Of a stretch of DNA of 64,000 bases, positions 55,826 to 64,000 are shown one piece after another. Numbering within the stretch: the stretch's first letter is position 1; the number at the start of each line of letters is the position of its first letter. The position numbers and the translations under genes are program-made. Source of the DNA: Euborellia annulipes (taxonomy: Eukaryota > Arthropoda > Insecta > Dermaptera > Anisolabididae); NCBI GenBank assembly GCA_023213315.1, contig JAKCPI010004271.1, forward strand, positions 1 to 64,000, in the 5' to 3' direction. The notes beneath the pieces were generated by a model that saw only the letters and a program-made list of their open reading frames with translations, had not been told where the DNA came from and did not search any database.

Positions 55826-58800
55826 GCCGCAGGAGAGCGGCAGCGGCGGTGGGGGCGGCGTCAACGGGAACAATCCTAAGGTAGAAGAAAAAGAAGAAGA
55901 AGAAGAAGAGGAAGAGGAAGAGATCGTTGTTAAAGAGAAGGTTAAAATCTTGACGATGGGCGGTGACAAGGCGCCGCTGCTGACCTCCTCGTCGGCATCG
56001 GCGCCCTCGTCGTCGTTGTCGTCGTCGTCGTCTTCACGCGATGGCTGGCGACGAATAGGCACAGCACTTTTTTATGGATTCGCCTCATTTCTTATTACCG
56101 TTGTTAATAAGACTGTACTCACATCGTATTCATTTCCATCATATCAAGTACTTGCTCTAGGACAAATGTTTACAACGGTTTTTGTCTTATTTGTCGCTAA
56201 ACGTTTAGGGATCGTCTCATTTCCTGGATTTGATTCCTCCGTTGTACGCAAGGTAAAAAAAAATCGTAATCACTACAGTCAAAGCCAAGTTTTATACATG
56301 ATTTTGTAGTTTTATACAAAATTAACGGATAAAACTGTATAAAATGTAAAGAACTAGGATGCGCATGCGCGAACCTTAAGAAAAAAATCTGGTGTGACTG
56401 TCGCACAGCACACAACTTTCTCTTACCTTCGGTAATCGAAAGTTGTGTTCTGTGCTTGTCACACCAGATTTTTTGTGTCGACATATATTTAGTTTCCGCC
56501 AATATATTAGAATTAAAGATGTCAAATTTATAAACATGGGAAAATATTTATATTTTGTTACCATGGCAACCATTTCTCCTATCTTCTCTATGAAGCACAA
56601 GAGTAAAGTGTGCTTCAAACAATTTTGAGAGCAAAACGAGAATATACATTTGAAAGAGCATCTAAAAAATAATTGATTTTTGAATTTTAATCAAAATCGT
56701 TAGAGCGAATTTTGAGAAAATCGAAAAAAACTGAAAAAGTACATCAGTAAAGTACTAGTACTCTTTGGCCGATTTTGATTAAAATCTTATTTTTCCGGTC
56801 CCGGGGGGTGTTTAACTTAAATATAAAATTTCAACCTCGTAGCTCAATTCCTTCATGCTTAAAATTGAACACACACACACACACAGACACACACACACAC
56901 AGACACACACACAGACAGACCATGTCGCGAAAACCACTTTTTTTGGATTCAGGGGACCTCAAAACGTATATATCCATCAAAATCTCGACATCGAATTTTT
57001 GACATGAAACCAATACTTTCTCTCTCTATATATATATTACATATATACATAGGTAAGAGAAAGTAAAAATGAAATTCATTTTTCTTTTAACCTGTTTTAT
57101 TGAGGAGTTGGTTTTTTTTTACAGTTTGTTACATCAGCCTAGTTTTATCCATGTATAAAACGCGGGATAAAACTTGCTAATTCTGGTTTAAACCTTTCTG
57201 AAATATGAAAAATAAAATATTAAAATCAGGATCAGCAGCCAGGAGATTAAATTAAAAAAATATTTAATTTAATTTTTTATTCGCCGACGTTTCGGTCGCC
57301 AATCACGACCTTCATCGAGAGACCCTGAGTAAGCAAGTAATTGATCATTTTTATACGTATCAAATGAAAAAGAAATTGCATACGGGTTTGGACACCGGTG
57401 GAAACCGAAACCGGTTTTTTTAACTAATTTTCAAAAACCGAGAAACCGAGTTTTTCCCGAAAAACCGAATTCTGTTTTTTTTTTCTTCAGTAATAATTGT
57501 ATTCAAATTATAAATTAGCCCGTGTTCCCTGGCTTAGAGAGAAGACATTAGCTCTAGTGGCTTGGGGTTTTGGGTTCGCTTCCCGTCCCAAGCGAGAAAA
57601 ATTTATTTCATTTGAATTGGCTATCAATCATTTGATGGGGTCTCAAGGGCGGATACAGGGGGGGGGGGTAAAGGGGGTAATTACCCCCCCCCCCCCGAGA
57701 TTCGAAAAAATACCTTTTTTTCGCAAAAAAATTTATTTTTAATGTAAAATTTTTAAAATTAATATTTAAAAATTTGATATGTATTTATATTCTGGCAAAC
57801 AAGTACAGAATGCGCTTTTAAATTACCGAAATTAAAAAAAATAGTGTGCTGTGCGACGAGTCACACCAGTTTACCCCCCGAGAAACACCTCTGGATCCGC
57901 CCTTGTGGGGTCTAAATGGCCTTAGATGCCGAAAAAGACTTTAAACAAATTAAAAAAAAAAAAAATTATGAATTATTTATAGTTTTTGTTTCCTATACCT
58001 AAATAATCTATATATAATAATAGCGGAGTGTCTGTTGAAGGGGGGGGGGGTTGGGGGGGGGGGGGGGGCTGTCGGTCCGTCGACTATCTCGCTCTGTTTG
58101 ACCAACTTTCCGTGGGAATGACGAAATTTTGCAGTTTTATTTATTTATTTATTTATTTATTTACAAAAAAACGAGATGTTAAACTGGAACATATTTCGTA
58201 ACATGAAGAGGTTACATACATTTTTATAGAGGACGTTATGGAGTGTCCAGGAAAAATACTCTCGTTCCGAAATTCCTACAATTTTTTGAGTTTCTCCTAA
58301 AGGGAAAAAAGTGTGAGTGTTTAAAAAAAAAAAAAAAAATGGCGGTGCGTTCAAAATAGATTCAGTTGTTGAAAAAAAAAACCGGTTTTCAAAATTTTCC
58401 GTTTTTTTTTTCCCAAACCCTAATTGCAATAGACATTAAAATACCTAAGAGAAGGGTATAGTTAACAATATTTGCCCTGATGAAGGTCGTGATTGGCGAC
58501 CGAAAAGTCGGCGAATAGTATAGAAAATTAAATAAAAGATTTTTTTATTTTATTTTGTCTGCTAAGTTCCTTTGGATTAACACAGCCATAAATCATTCAA
58601 TTTATTAAAGTGTTAAGATTTTAAATACAATTAAAAATTATAAAAAATTTCGTGGCGTCCGAAACGTTGAAATAAATTTCGATTTATTCCGTTGTGTGTT
58701 GTTGTTGTGGTTGGTGAGCTATATAAAGGAAGGGTTGATGCATACAATTTTAGACATTTCAATTTGGACCCTGAGAATGCCTGCAACCCTTCCTTGATTA

Positions 58801-61105
58801 ATAATTAAATTAATCTTAGAGTTTGCGTACATTCTATACTTAATTTATTTTTTATTTATTTATAAAAACGTGAACATCAATTTTAAATATGTGTTATCAG
58901 GTGTGGCCTCTCCCTGTGATTTATATTGGCAACGTTGTTTTTGGCTTGGGCGGCACCAAAGAACTCTCCTTGCCAATGCTAACGGTCCTTAGAAGGTTCT
59001 CTATACTCATGACAATGATCGGTGAATATTGGCTTCTTGGAGTTAGACCTGGATTCGCTGTTCAGGTATTTGCTTTTTTTTTATTATTACTTTATAAGTC
59101 TTTATTAAAGAAAATACAGAGGCTTCTTATTTATTAAGGGGGTACAGGAGGTAGATGTTATGCTTGTTTTTCTCGATAGAATGGCGTTGTGTATTTTAAA
59201 AAGTAAGCAAAAAAAAAAAACACCTATTACGAAAATTTGCCAAGAGATGTCAGAATGATAGCTAATAATTTAATGTATTTGGTTAATTTTTCGTTGATCT
59301 TTTAAAAATAAATTTTATAAATGTTATTATATATTATGCATCTTTTATAATGCATCTTTTATAAAAACATAAATATAATTGAATATTTGTTATAGTTGTA
59401 TTATTATGTTCAAGATGATAAGGAATAATTTCCAAAGAAGAATGCAGTTAATTTTATTTCATTTAATTTTAATAAAAATTCTTAATCACTTGCTGACGTT
59501 TCGGTTCGGGTTTGAACCATCATCGGAGCTACAAACATGGAAAATAATACAAAAGATGTTTTTGTTTTAAAAAATTATTTGAAAAGACCATATAAATTCT
59601 TCTTTTCAAATAATTTTTTAAAACAAAAACATCTTTTGTATTATTTTCCATGTTTGTAGCTCCGAAGACCATATAAATTCTTCTTTTCAAATAATTTTTT
59701 AAAACAAAAACATCTTTTGTATTATTTTCCATGTTTGTAGCTCCGATGATGGTTCAAACCCGAACCGAAACGTCAGCAAGTGATTAAGAATTTTTATTAA
59801 AATTAAATGAAATAAAATTAACTGCATTCTTCTTTGGAAATTATTCCTTATCATCCTGAACAACATAAATATAGGCCAGATTAAGGCTAATAGATTTAGA
59901 TTTAGATTTAATAGTGGATCGGCTGTTAGACTAGCCTGCCATCTATTGCAAGAATGCTGAAGTAATTTGACATTTGATTTTTAAATAAATCATCTGCTTA
60001 TTTTAAAAATTTCTTAATTTTTTTTTTAAATTTAAAAATGAATTTTTTGTTATCATTAATCACATATTAATTAAGAAATTTTTAAAATAAGCCTAGTAGA
60101 TATATTTAAAAATTATGTGTCAAATAGTTCAGCACTCTTGCAAAAGATGGCAGGCTAGTCTAACACCTGATATACTATTAGCCTATATCGGTCCTATATT
60201 TTTATGCTTTTATAAAAGATACATAATATATAATAACATTTATAAAGTATTCATTCTTAAAAGATCAATGAAAAATCAACCAAATGCATTAAATGTTATT
60301 AGCTACCATGCTGACATCTCTTGGCAAATTTTCATAATAGGTGTTTTTTTCGGCTTACTTTTGAAGACACATAACGCCCTCTTATCGGGAAAAACATGCG
60401 TAACATCTACCTCCTGAATCCCCCTAAATTATATTGAATCAATAGCAGCAACCCGGGGTCGTTCCACATTTTATTTTTTGTAAAATTCAATTTATTACAC
60501 TATTAGTTTTAGAAATAATTTCTTTCCTTTTTTTTTTTTGATTGTAGCTCTCGGTCTATACGATGATAGCTGGCGCTCTAGTAGCTGCAAGTAACGATTT
60601 GGCATTCAATCTCAACGGATATATGCTTGTATTACTCAACGATGTATTCACAGCCACAAACGGCGTTGTAATGAAACAGAAATTAGAATCAGCCGAATTG
60701 GGTAATAACGGTGTCCTCTTCTATAATTCATTATTGATGTTACCACCGGGCGTGATTGTTGCTTGTCTTTGCGGTGAATGGCGTCTAGCAGCTGATTTCC
60801 CACACTGGGATGAACCACTATTTCTATTTGAATTTGGACTTAGCTGTGTGATGGGATTTGTACTCACTTATTCCATTATGCTCTGTACACTTTACAATTC
60901 AGCGCTCACGACTACCGTCATTGGATGTCTTAAAAATATCTCCATCACCTATATGGGCATGGTCATTGCCGGCGATTATATCTTCAGTGTTGCCAATTTT
61001 ATTGGAATTAATATTAGCGTCGCGGGAAGTTTAGCCTACACGTGGGTCACATTCTCTAAAAAGAAAAGTAAATCATTAAAGACACCTCTTGCTACAAATG
61101 TGTAA
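55826..61105 (+). CDS. frc: SLC35D-type UDP-sugar transporter (fringe connection-like)
   Basis: This encodes a Golgi/ER nucleotide-sugar antiporter. Family members carry UDP-GlcA, UDP-GalNAc or UDP-GlcNAc into the lumen in exchange for UMP. Exons are 55826-56252, 58901-59065 and 60548-61105, with GT-AG introns in phase 0. From the ATG at 55956 the product is 339 residues, close to the usual 330-355. Matching family blocks are FLITVVNKTVLTSY, LPMLTVLRRFSIL, AASNDLAFNLNGY, YNSALTTTVIGCLKN and GDYIFSVANFIGINIS; about ten membrane segments are expected. The exon opens after an acceptor (TTTGTTGTAG). The frame stays open upstream of the ATG through a Gly/Ser stretch and a Glu run of about ten, so an upstream exon may add an acidic N-terminus. 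Substrate choice cannot be read from the sequence. Confidence 0.93.
56381..57069 (-). repeat. RepA, full-length copy in SLC35D intron 1
   Basis: This is an intact inverse RepA copy 129 bases after the exon 1 donor, with a (CA)n tract at 56870-56912. It is very close to 33633. Confidence 0.85.
57286..57318 (-). ncRNA. Degenerate hammerhead-like motif, family 6b
   Basis: The minus strand reads TCGATGA instead of CTGATGA, then GGTCGT-GATTGGC-GACC, GAAACGTC. Two core bases of box 1 are altered. Confidence 0.45.
57500..57965 (+). mobile_element. SINE split by a hAT MITE
   Basis: A tRNA-like B box (TTGGGTTCGCTTCCCG) and body run to GATGGGGTCT. After the MITE the sequence continues TGGGGTCTAAATGGCCTTAG, GCCGAAAAAGACTT and an A tail. 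Removing the MITE and one target copy restores the SINE. Confidence 0.65.
57644..57905. mobile_element. hAT MITE, CAAGGGCGGAT type, exact TSD
   Basis: CAAGGGCGGATACAGGGG and, inverted, CAAGGGCGGATCCAGAGG bound 262 bp. It is flanked by an exact 8-bp duplication TGGGGTCT (57636-57643 and 57906-57913). Inside is a RepA-like GTGCGACGAGTCACACCAG. Confidence 0.88.
58010..58315 (-). repeat. RepB fragment, inverse
   Basis: GTCGGTCCGTCGACTATCTC and GCTCTGTTTGACCAACTTTC are the inverse of the RepB tail region. The GACA repeat is largely lost and replaced by G-runs. Confidence 0.55.
58469..58517 (+). ncRNA. Hammerhead-like motif, family 6b
   Basis: TATTTGCC pairs with GGCGAATA (one G-T) around CTGATGA, GGTCGT...GCGACC and GAAAAGTC. 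Base C15.2 of box 2 is A, breaking the AC/GT stem III. The fold is otherwise complete. Confidence 0.55.
59495..59526 (-). ncRNA. Hammerhead-like motif, family 7
   Basis: Minus strand: CCGATGA, GGTTC-AAACCC-GAACC (5-bp perfect stem II), GAAACGTC, AGC pairing with GCT. U4 of box 1 is C, an essential position, so activity is doubtful. Confidence 0.5.
59743..59774 (+). ncRNA. Hammerhead-like motif, family 7, plus strand
   Basis: This is the same sequence in inverse, with the same U4 to C change. That suggests the family spread with it or that the arms arose by duplication. Confidence 0.5.
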
Positions 61106-61290
61106 ATATTCAACAAAAACTTTCTTTTTTTTTTTTTTAAACGTAGTGTAATTTTATGCACTATTTTTTTTTTTTTTATATATAAACTGACTTAATATTT
61201 AAGTTAAAACCCTCGAGAATTGTATATATAGGTAGGGCCAGGGCAGTTGAAAATAATATTGCATTTATAATAGGGTGGTCGTCTTCATTT
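61106..61290 (+). other. SLC35D 3' flank
   Basis: T-rich DNA follows the stop codon at 61103-61105. It probably holds the 3' untranslated region; no certain polyadenylation signal can be chosen. Confidence 0.4.
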
Positions 61291-61300
61291 TCTGTGTTAA

Positions 61301-61900
61301 GGGGGTTCAGGAGCGACGTCTAAACGTACTTAAAAAAACAAGACTATTATAAGGAATTTTTCAATGCGGTTTTTTTTAAATGAAGTAAATTCATAAGAGA
61401 TTATTGGGACATCGAGCTATAATTTATTTAATGACTTATTAAAAAATTATCGTAATTAATTTTTTTGTTATCAAGCAAATACAAAAAAACAATCTGTCAC
61501 AATAATCTTTAATTTTTTTTTAATTTAAAAATGAATTTATTGTTATTATTAATCACATATTAATTAAGAAATTTTTAAAATAAGCTTAGATGATTTATTT
61601 AAAAATCAAATGTCAAATTAGTTCAGCATTCTTGCAATAGATGGCAGGCTAGTCTAACAGCCGATATAGCATTAGCCTATATTTATATATTTTTATGCTT
61701 TTATAAAAGATACATAATATATAATAACATTTATAAAGTATTTATTGCTAAAAGATCAATGAAAATCAACCAAATCCATTAAATATTATTAGCTACCATT
61801 CTGACATCTCTTGGCAAATTTTTGAATTACTTGATATTTGGGCATACTTTTTATGACACACAACGCCATCTTAGCGGGAAAACCTCCTGAACCCCCTTAA
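61301..61900. mobile_element. TTAA-flanked element (piggyBac-like MITE)
   Basis: The ends GGGGGTTCAGGAG and CTCCTGAACCCCC are inverted. TTAA lies on each side (61297-61300 and 61901-61904). TTAA duplication fits piggyBac-type elements. It is 600 bp without coding capacity. Relatives are at 13850 and 59139. Confidence 0.75.
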
Positions 61901-62020
61901 AGATATTAAAGAAATAACAATTATATTTAAAATTAATTGATGAAGAATGATGTGGCTATAGGGTTAATGGTGATGGAGTCGGAAAAATAGCAAGACGTTT
62001 ATTTAGATTCCCGCCCTCAC

Positions 62021-62048
62021 GGCTAACATTTCGGACATCTTCAGAGCC
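62021..62048 (-). ncRNA. Hammerhead-like relic with helix II deleted
   Basis: The minus strand reads GGCT, CTGAAGA, TGTCC, GAAATGTT, AGCC. Stem I is intact but helix II is lost and the triplet is GTT. It is not expected to cleave. Confidence 0.4.
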
Positions 62049-62122
62049 GGCTGGCAATAATGTTGAATGTTGTCGCTGTTTTTACAAATATCACATTTTG
62101 ATTATTGCCACCCGGTCTAGAC

Positions 62123-62964
62123 CAGGGCTTCTTAAAGTCGTGGTCCGCGGCCCCCTAGGGGGCCATGGTTCATCCGCAGGGGGGCCGCAAAGAGTCGCAA
62201 ATATAACAAATTGTTAAATAAGTTTAAATACTTGGAATATATAATTATAAAATGTTGAAATTATAATATATTTGCAACTGCTTATAACATAGAAACATGC
62301 ATTAATTAATCAAAACATAATCAGGTCTATTCTCTAAAACAGATGTTAAAATTTAAAATAAACAAATGGGTATTAAAAAGTAATTAACAATCTGCGTTAA
62401 AAATCCTTTAAACAAAGTTTTAACAGCGTCGCAGGGGCGGATTAAAGGGGGGGGGGCGAGGGGGGCGATCCCCCCCCCCCGAGAAGAAATTCACAATGTT
62501 ATAAAAACAAGTAATCTAAAGAAATTATGATTTCCGGGCTTTAATTTCAATTGTCAATCAATCAAGCGTCGTTAACATGTTGCTTTCATTTCAAAACTAT
62601 CAAAATCATAACCTTACTTTTTAGGTTCATGTTTATTTTAAACACGACGTTAAAATATTAAAGCCACTCCCTAGACATGGCATTAATTTTTAACATTCTT
62701 TACTAAATGTTAACGCTTTGGCTTTAAAGTTTTTGTTTACAGAATTGTTTTTTGAGGCAAGGAAGTGATTTTGAATAGCATTTTTTAACGCTTACATTAC
62801 TTTTTTAAATTTTAACGTCTGTTTTTAGAGAATAGAACTGTAAGTGTGTTTATTTTTTTTTCATACTTTTAATGCTGACATTAGTAAATGCATGCATACC
62901 AAACTGAATTAAAATATTGGTTTGGGTTCCAAGGGGGCGACTTTAAAAAGTTTAGGAAGCACTG
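62123..62964. mobile_element. hAT-like element, CAGGGCTTCTTAAAGT ends
   Basis: CAGGGCTTCTTAAAGTCG and, inverted, CAGTGCTTCCTAAACTTTTT bound 842 bp. The flanking 8-mers GTCTAGAC and GCCTAGAC match at 7 of 8. A G-run patch with CAGGGGCGGATTAAAG at 62429 looks like a further nested end, and RepJ (62568-62850) lies inside. Confidence 0.75.
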
Positions 62965-63059
62965 GCCTAGACCACGGGCCGAAACGTCAGCAGTAAAGGC
63001 GAAAATCTAAATAAAAGAAAATTTTTCTTGTTATTTTTCTGACTCTGCGATGGACACCT

Positions 63060-63170
63060 TATGCTATTGATTGGTAGCCAAATCATTTAAAATAAAATGA
63101 GACGGGATGCAAACCCCTGACCTCTGGCACTCTACCATGTGTTATGGCCGGCCCAGGGGCTTTTTTTTTT
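63060..63170 (-). mobile_element. Decayed tRNA-derived SINE
   Basis: GGGGTTTGCATCCCGTC (B-box-like on the minus strand) and AGCCCCTGGGCCGGCC mark a degenerate relative of the SINE at 46480. Confidence 0.45.
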
Positions 63171-63206
63171 TTAAATACATTTGTAAAAATATGTATACTG
63201 TGGACA

Positions 63207-63465
63207 GGGATGGGCAAGTTACTCGATTTTGAGTAACGAGATACAAAATACCAATTACTTCAGATTTTTGTAACGAAATACAAGATACCAATTATTCACG
63301 GGTTTGTGTAACGAGATACAAAATACCAATTACGTATTTCAAATACATTGAAAATACCAATTACAAACAAATTTTTCCTTGATTTTAAAATTCTTTTAGG
63401 TGGGGTAATTCTGGAACCCTAAATAAATTTAGTTTAGGAAAGTGGCAGCTAAACTTATATTGGAA
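63207..63465 (+). mobile_element. hAT-like left end, CAGGGATGGGCAAGTTACTC
   Basis: The end is followed by four repeats of GTAACGAxATACAAxATACCAATTA-type units of about 42-45 bp. A right end was not found. CAGGGATGGGCAA-type ends are common in hAT. Confidence 0.5.
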
Positions 63466-64000
63466 ACAGTGTTGGGCAAATTAAGCATATTTTGATTTGT
63501 CTACTTCATGACATAGACAAATCCCTATTAGTAGACAATGTAGACAAAGACGTAGACAATGTAGACAAATGGCTCAACGCTTGTTTTCATTGGTTCTCAT
63601 CTCAGATCAGTGATCTGTCATTTCTAGAAACAGCCTAGAAATTCATATACATAAAAATGTCTAAACGCGGGAGACCAATAAACAGACATTTTAATTGATT
63701 AAAATTTGAATTAGGGAAACAAAATGAATAATATGTTGCAGTGTGTCCTTTTTGCAAAAAAAAAAACTCTGCATAATACAGCTTCTAATATCTAATTCAA
63801 ATAAAAGTCACTTAAAATTAAGAATACCGCCATTATCAACGCTGACAGATGTTTCTTTTTCACCCAATATCTCCCTATATTCGATATTCCACTTTAAGCG
63901 AGAATAGAAAAATTGTAAAATCACTCTTTACCTATTGATTTCGTATATATTAGTATCAAAAAATTATATTTATGACGATACATAAAAAATTATGGTGTTG
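63466..64000 (+). mobile_element. hAT element start with decayed transposase, cut by window edge
   Basis: The left end is CAGTGTTGGGCAAATTAAG at about 63471. From 63657 the frame reads MSKRGRPINRHFN, stop, LKFELGKQNE, stop, YVAVCPFCKKK, then frameshifts. A basic start followed by CPFC is what a BED-type zinc finger at the N-terminus of hAT transposases looks like. Several stops show it is dead. The rest lies beyond the window. Confidence 0.5.

Larger units (their letters stand above)
57382..58421. mobile_element. hAT-like element, GGGTTTGG ends
   Basis: The left end is ACGGGTTTGGACACCGG, the right end is CCCAAACCCT. The flanking 8-mers AATTGCAT and AATTGCAA match at 7 of 8. Both ends show repeated AACCGGTTTT-like motifs. 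It holds a SINE (57500-57965), the MITE at 57644 and an inverse RepB piece (58010-58315). Confidence 0.6.
57230..58580. mobile_element. Foldback with hammerhead-like motifs, family 6b, hAT-interrupted
   Basis: The outer arms carry inverse copies of GCCGACTTTTCGG-like blocks (57286-57318 and 58469-58517) next to AATTTAATTTTTTATTCGCC. Between them lies a hAT-like element (57382-58421) that is itself invaded. Confidence 0.6.
59395..59865. mobile_element. Foldback with hammerhead-like motifs, family 7
   Basis: The long inverted arms share AATTTCCAAAGAAGAATGCA, TTGCTGACGTTTCGGTTCGG and CTACAAACATGGAAAATAAT. A direct duplication of ACCATATAAATTCTTCTTTT (59587 and 59668) lies in the middle. It is nested inside the TTAA-type element. 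Confidence 0.7.
59139..60429 (+). mobile_element. TTAA-type element, interrupted, in SLC35D intron 2
   Basis: The left end is TTAAGGGGGTACAGGAGG, the right end is CCTCCTGAATCCCCC followed by CTAA. GGCGTTGTGTATTTTAAAAA and TTTGCCAAGAGATGTCAGAA place it in the family of 61301. It is split at about 59390-59870 by a foldback. Confidence 0.7.
61960..63060. mobile_element. Family 1 hammerhead foldback, hAT-interrupted
   Basis: The left arm (CAAGACGTTTATTTAG, CTCACGGCTAACATTTCGG) and right arm (GGGCCGAAACGTCAGCAG, GTTATTTTTCTGACTC) match the foldback at 1172. A hAT element sits at 62123-62964, at the GTCTAGAC of helix II. Confidence 0.65.

Noticed and set aside
55799..56062. Ser-rich open frame on the minus strand
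   Set aside because: It is the antisense shadow of the Glu/Ser-rich first SLC35D exon.
58660..58685. GTCCGAAACGTTGAAAT as a hammerhead half
   Set aside because: There is no box 1 and no stem I pairing nearby.

Overview
This is a eukaryotic nuclear window: very AT-rich, with intron-split genes and dense transposon debris. The gene content points to an arthropod. There are two globins of the insect/crustacean glob1-like type and one SLC35D/fringe-connection nucleotide-sugar transporter. A short TTAGG run and many tRNA-derived SINEs agree with this, but I cannot name the species or order. No viral gene, operon or CRISPR array is visible.

Layout. (1) 1-14600: repeats only, including RepA copies, a foldback carrying a hammerhead-ribozyme-like motif, hAT and mariner-type MITEs, an approximately 2.9-kb element with 21-bp inverted ends, a 5S-rRNA-derived SINE and a 3.7-kb foldback. 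(2) 14603-19069 (+): globin A, three coding exons. (3) 24132-31619 (-): globin B, three coding exons, paralogous and tail-to-tail with globin A; both share intron phases and a probable 5'UTR acceptor just before the ATG. (4) 31760-55800: a long repeat-filled stretch with a deleted Gypsy-like LTR element (34880-36487), three-deep nested MITEs (37770-40260), a Tc1/mariner transposase fragment (46175-46322) and a cluster of hammerhead-like foldbacks (53280-54050). (5) 55826-61105 (+): the SLC35D transporter. (6) 61297-64000: a TTAA-flanked element, a foldback invaded by a hAT element, and the decayed start of a hAT transposase running off the end.

The genes do not form a pathway. The globins are probably cytoplasmic or membrane-associated haem proteins. 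The transporter should move UDP-sugars into the Golgi/ER for glycosylation.

The most interesting structural signal is a set of minimal type I hammerhead-ribozyme-like cores (CTGANGA, stem II, GAAACGTC) inside small foldback repeats. They come in at least five sequence families and match the minimalist hammerheads reported for Penelope-like retroelements. The best one has 9 bp of perfect stem I and 6 bp of perfect stem II. Exact target-site duplications let many MITEs be delimited to the base. All family assignments come from reading motifs by eye; no database search was possible.
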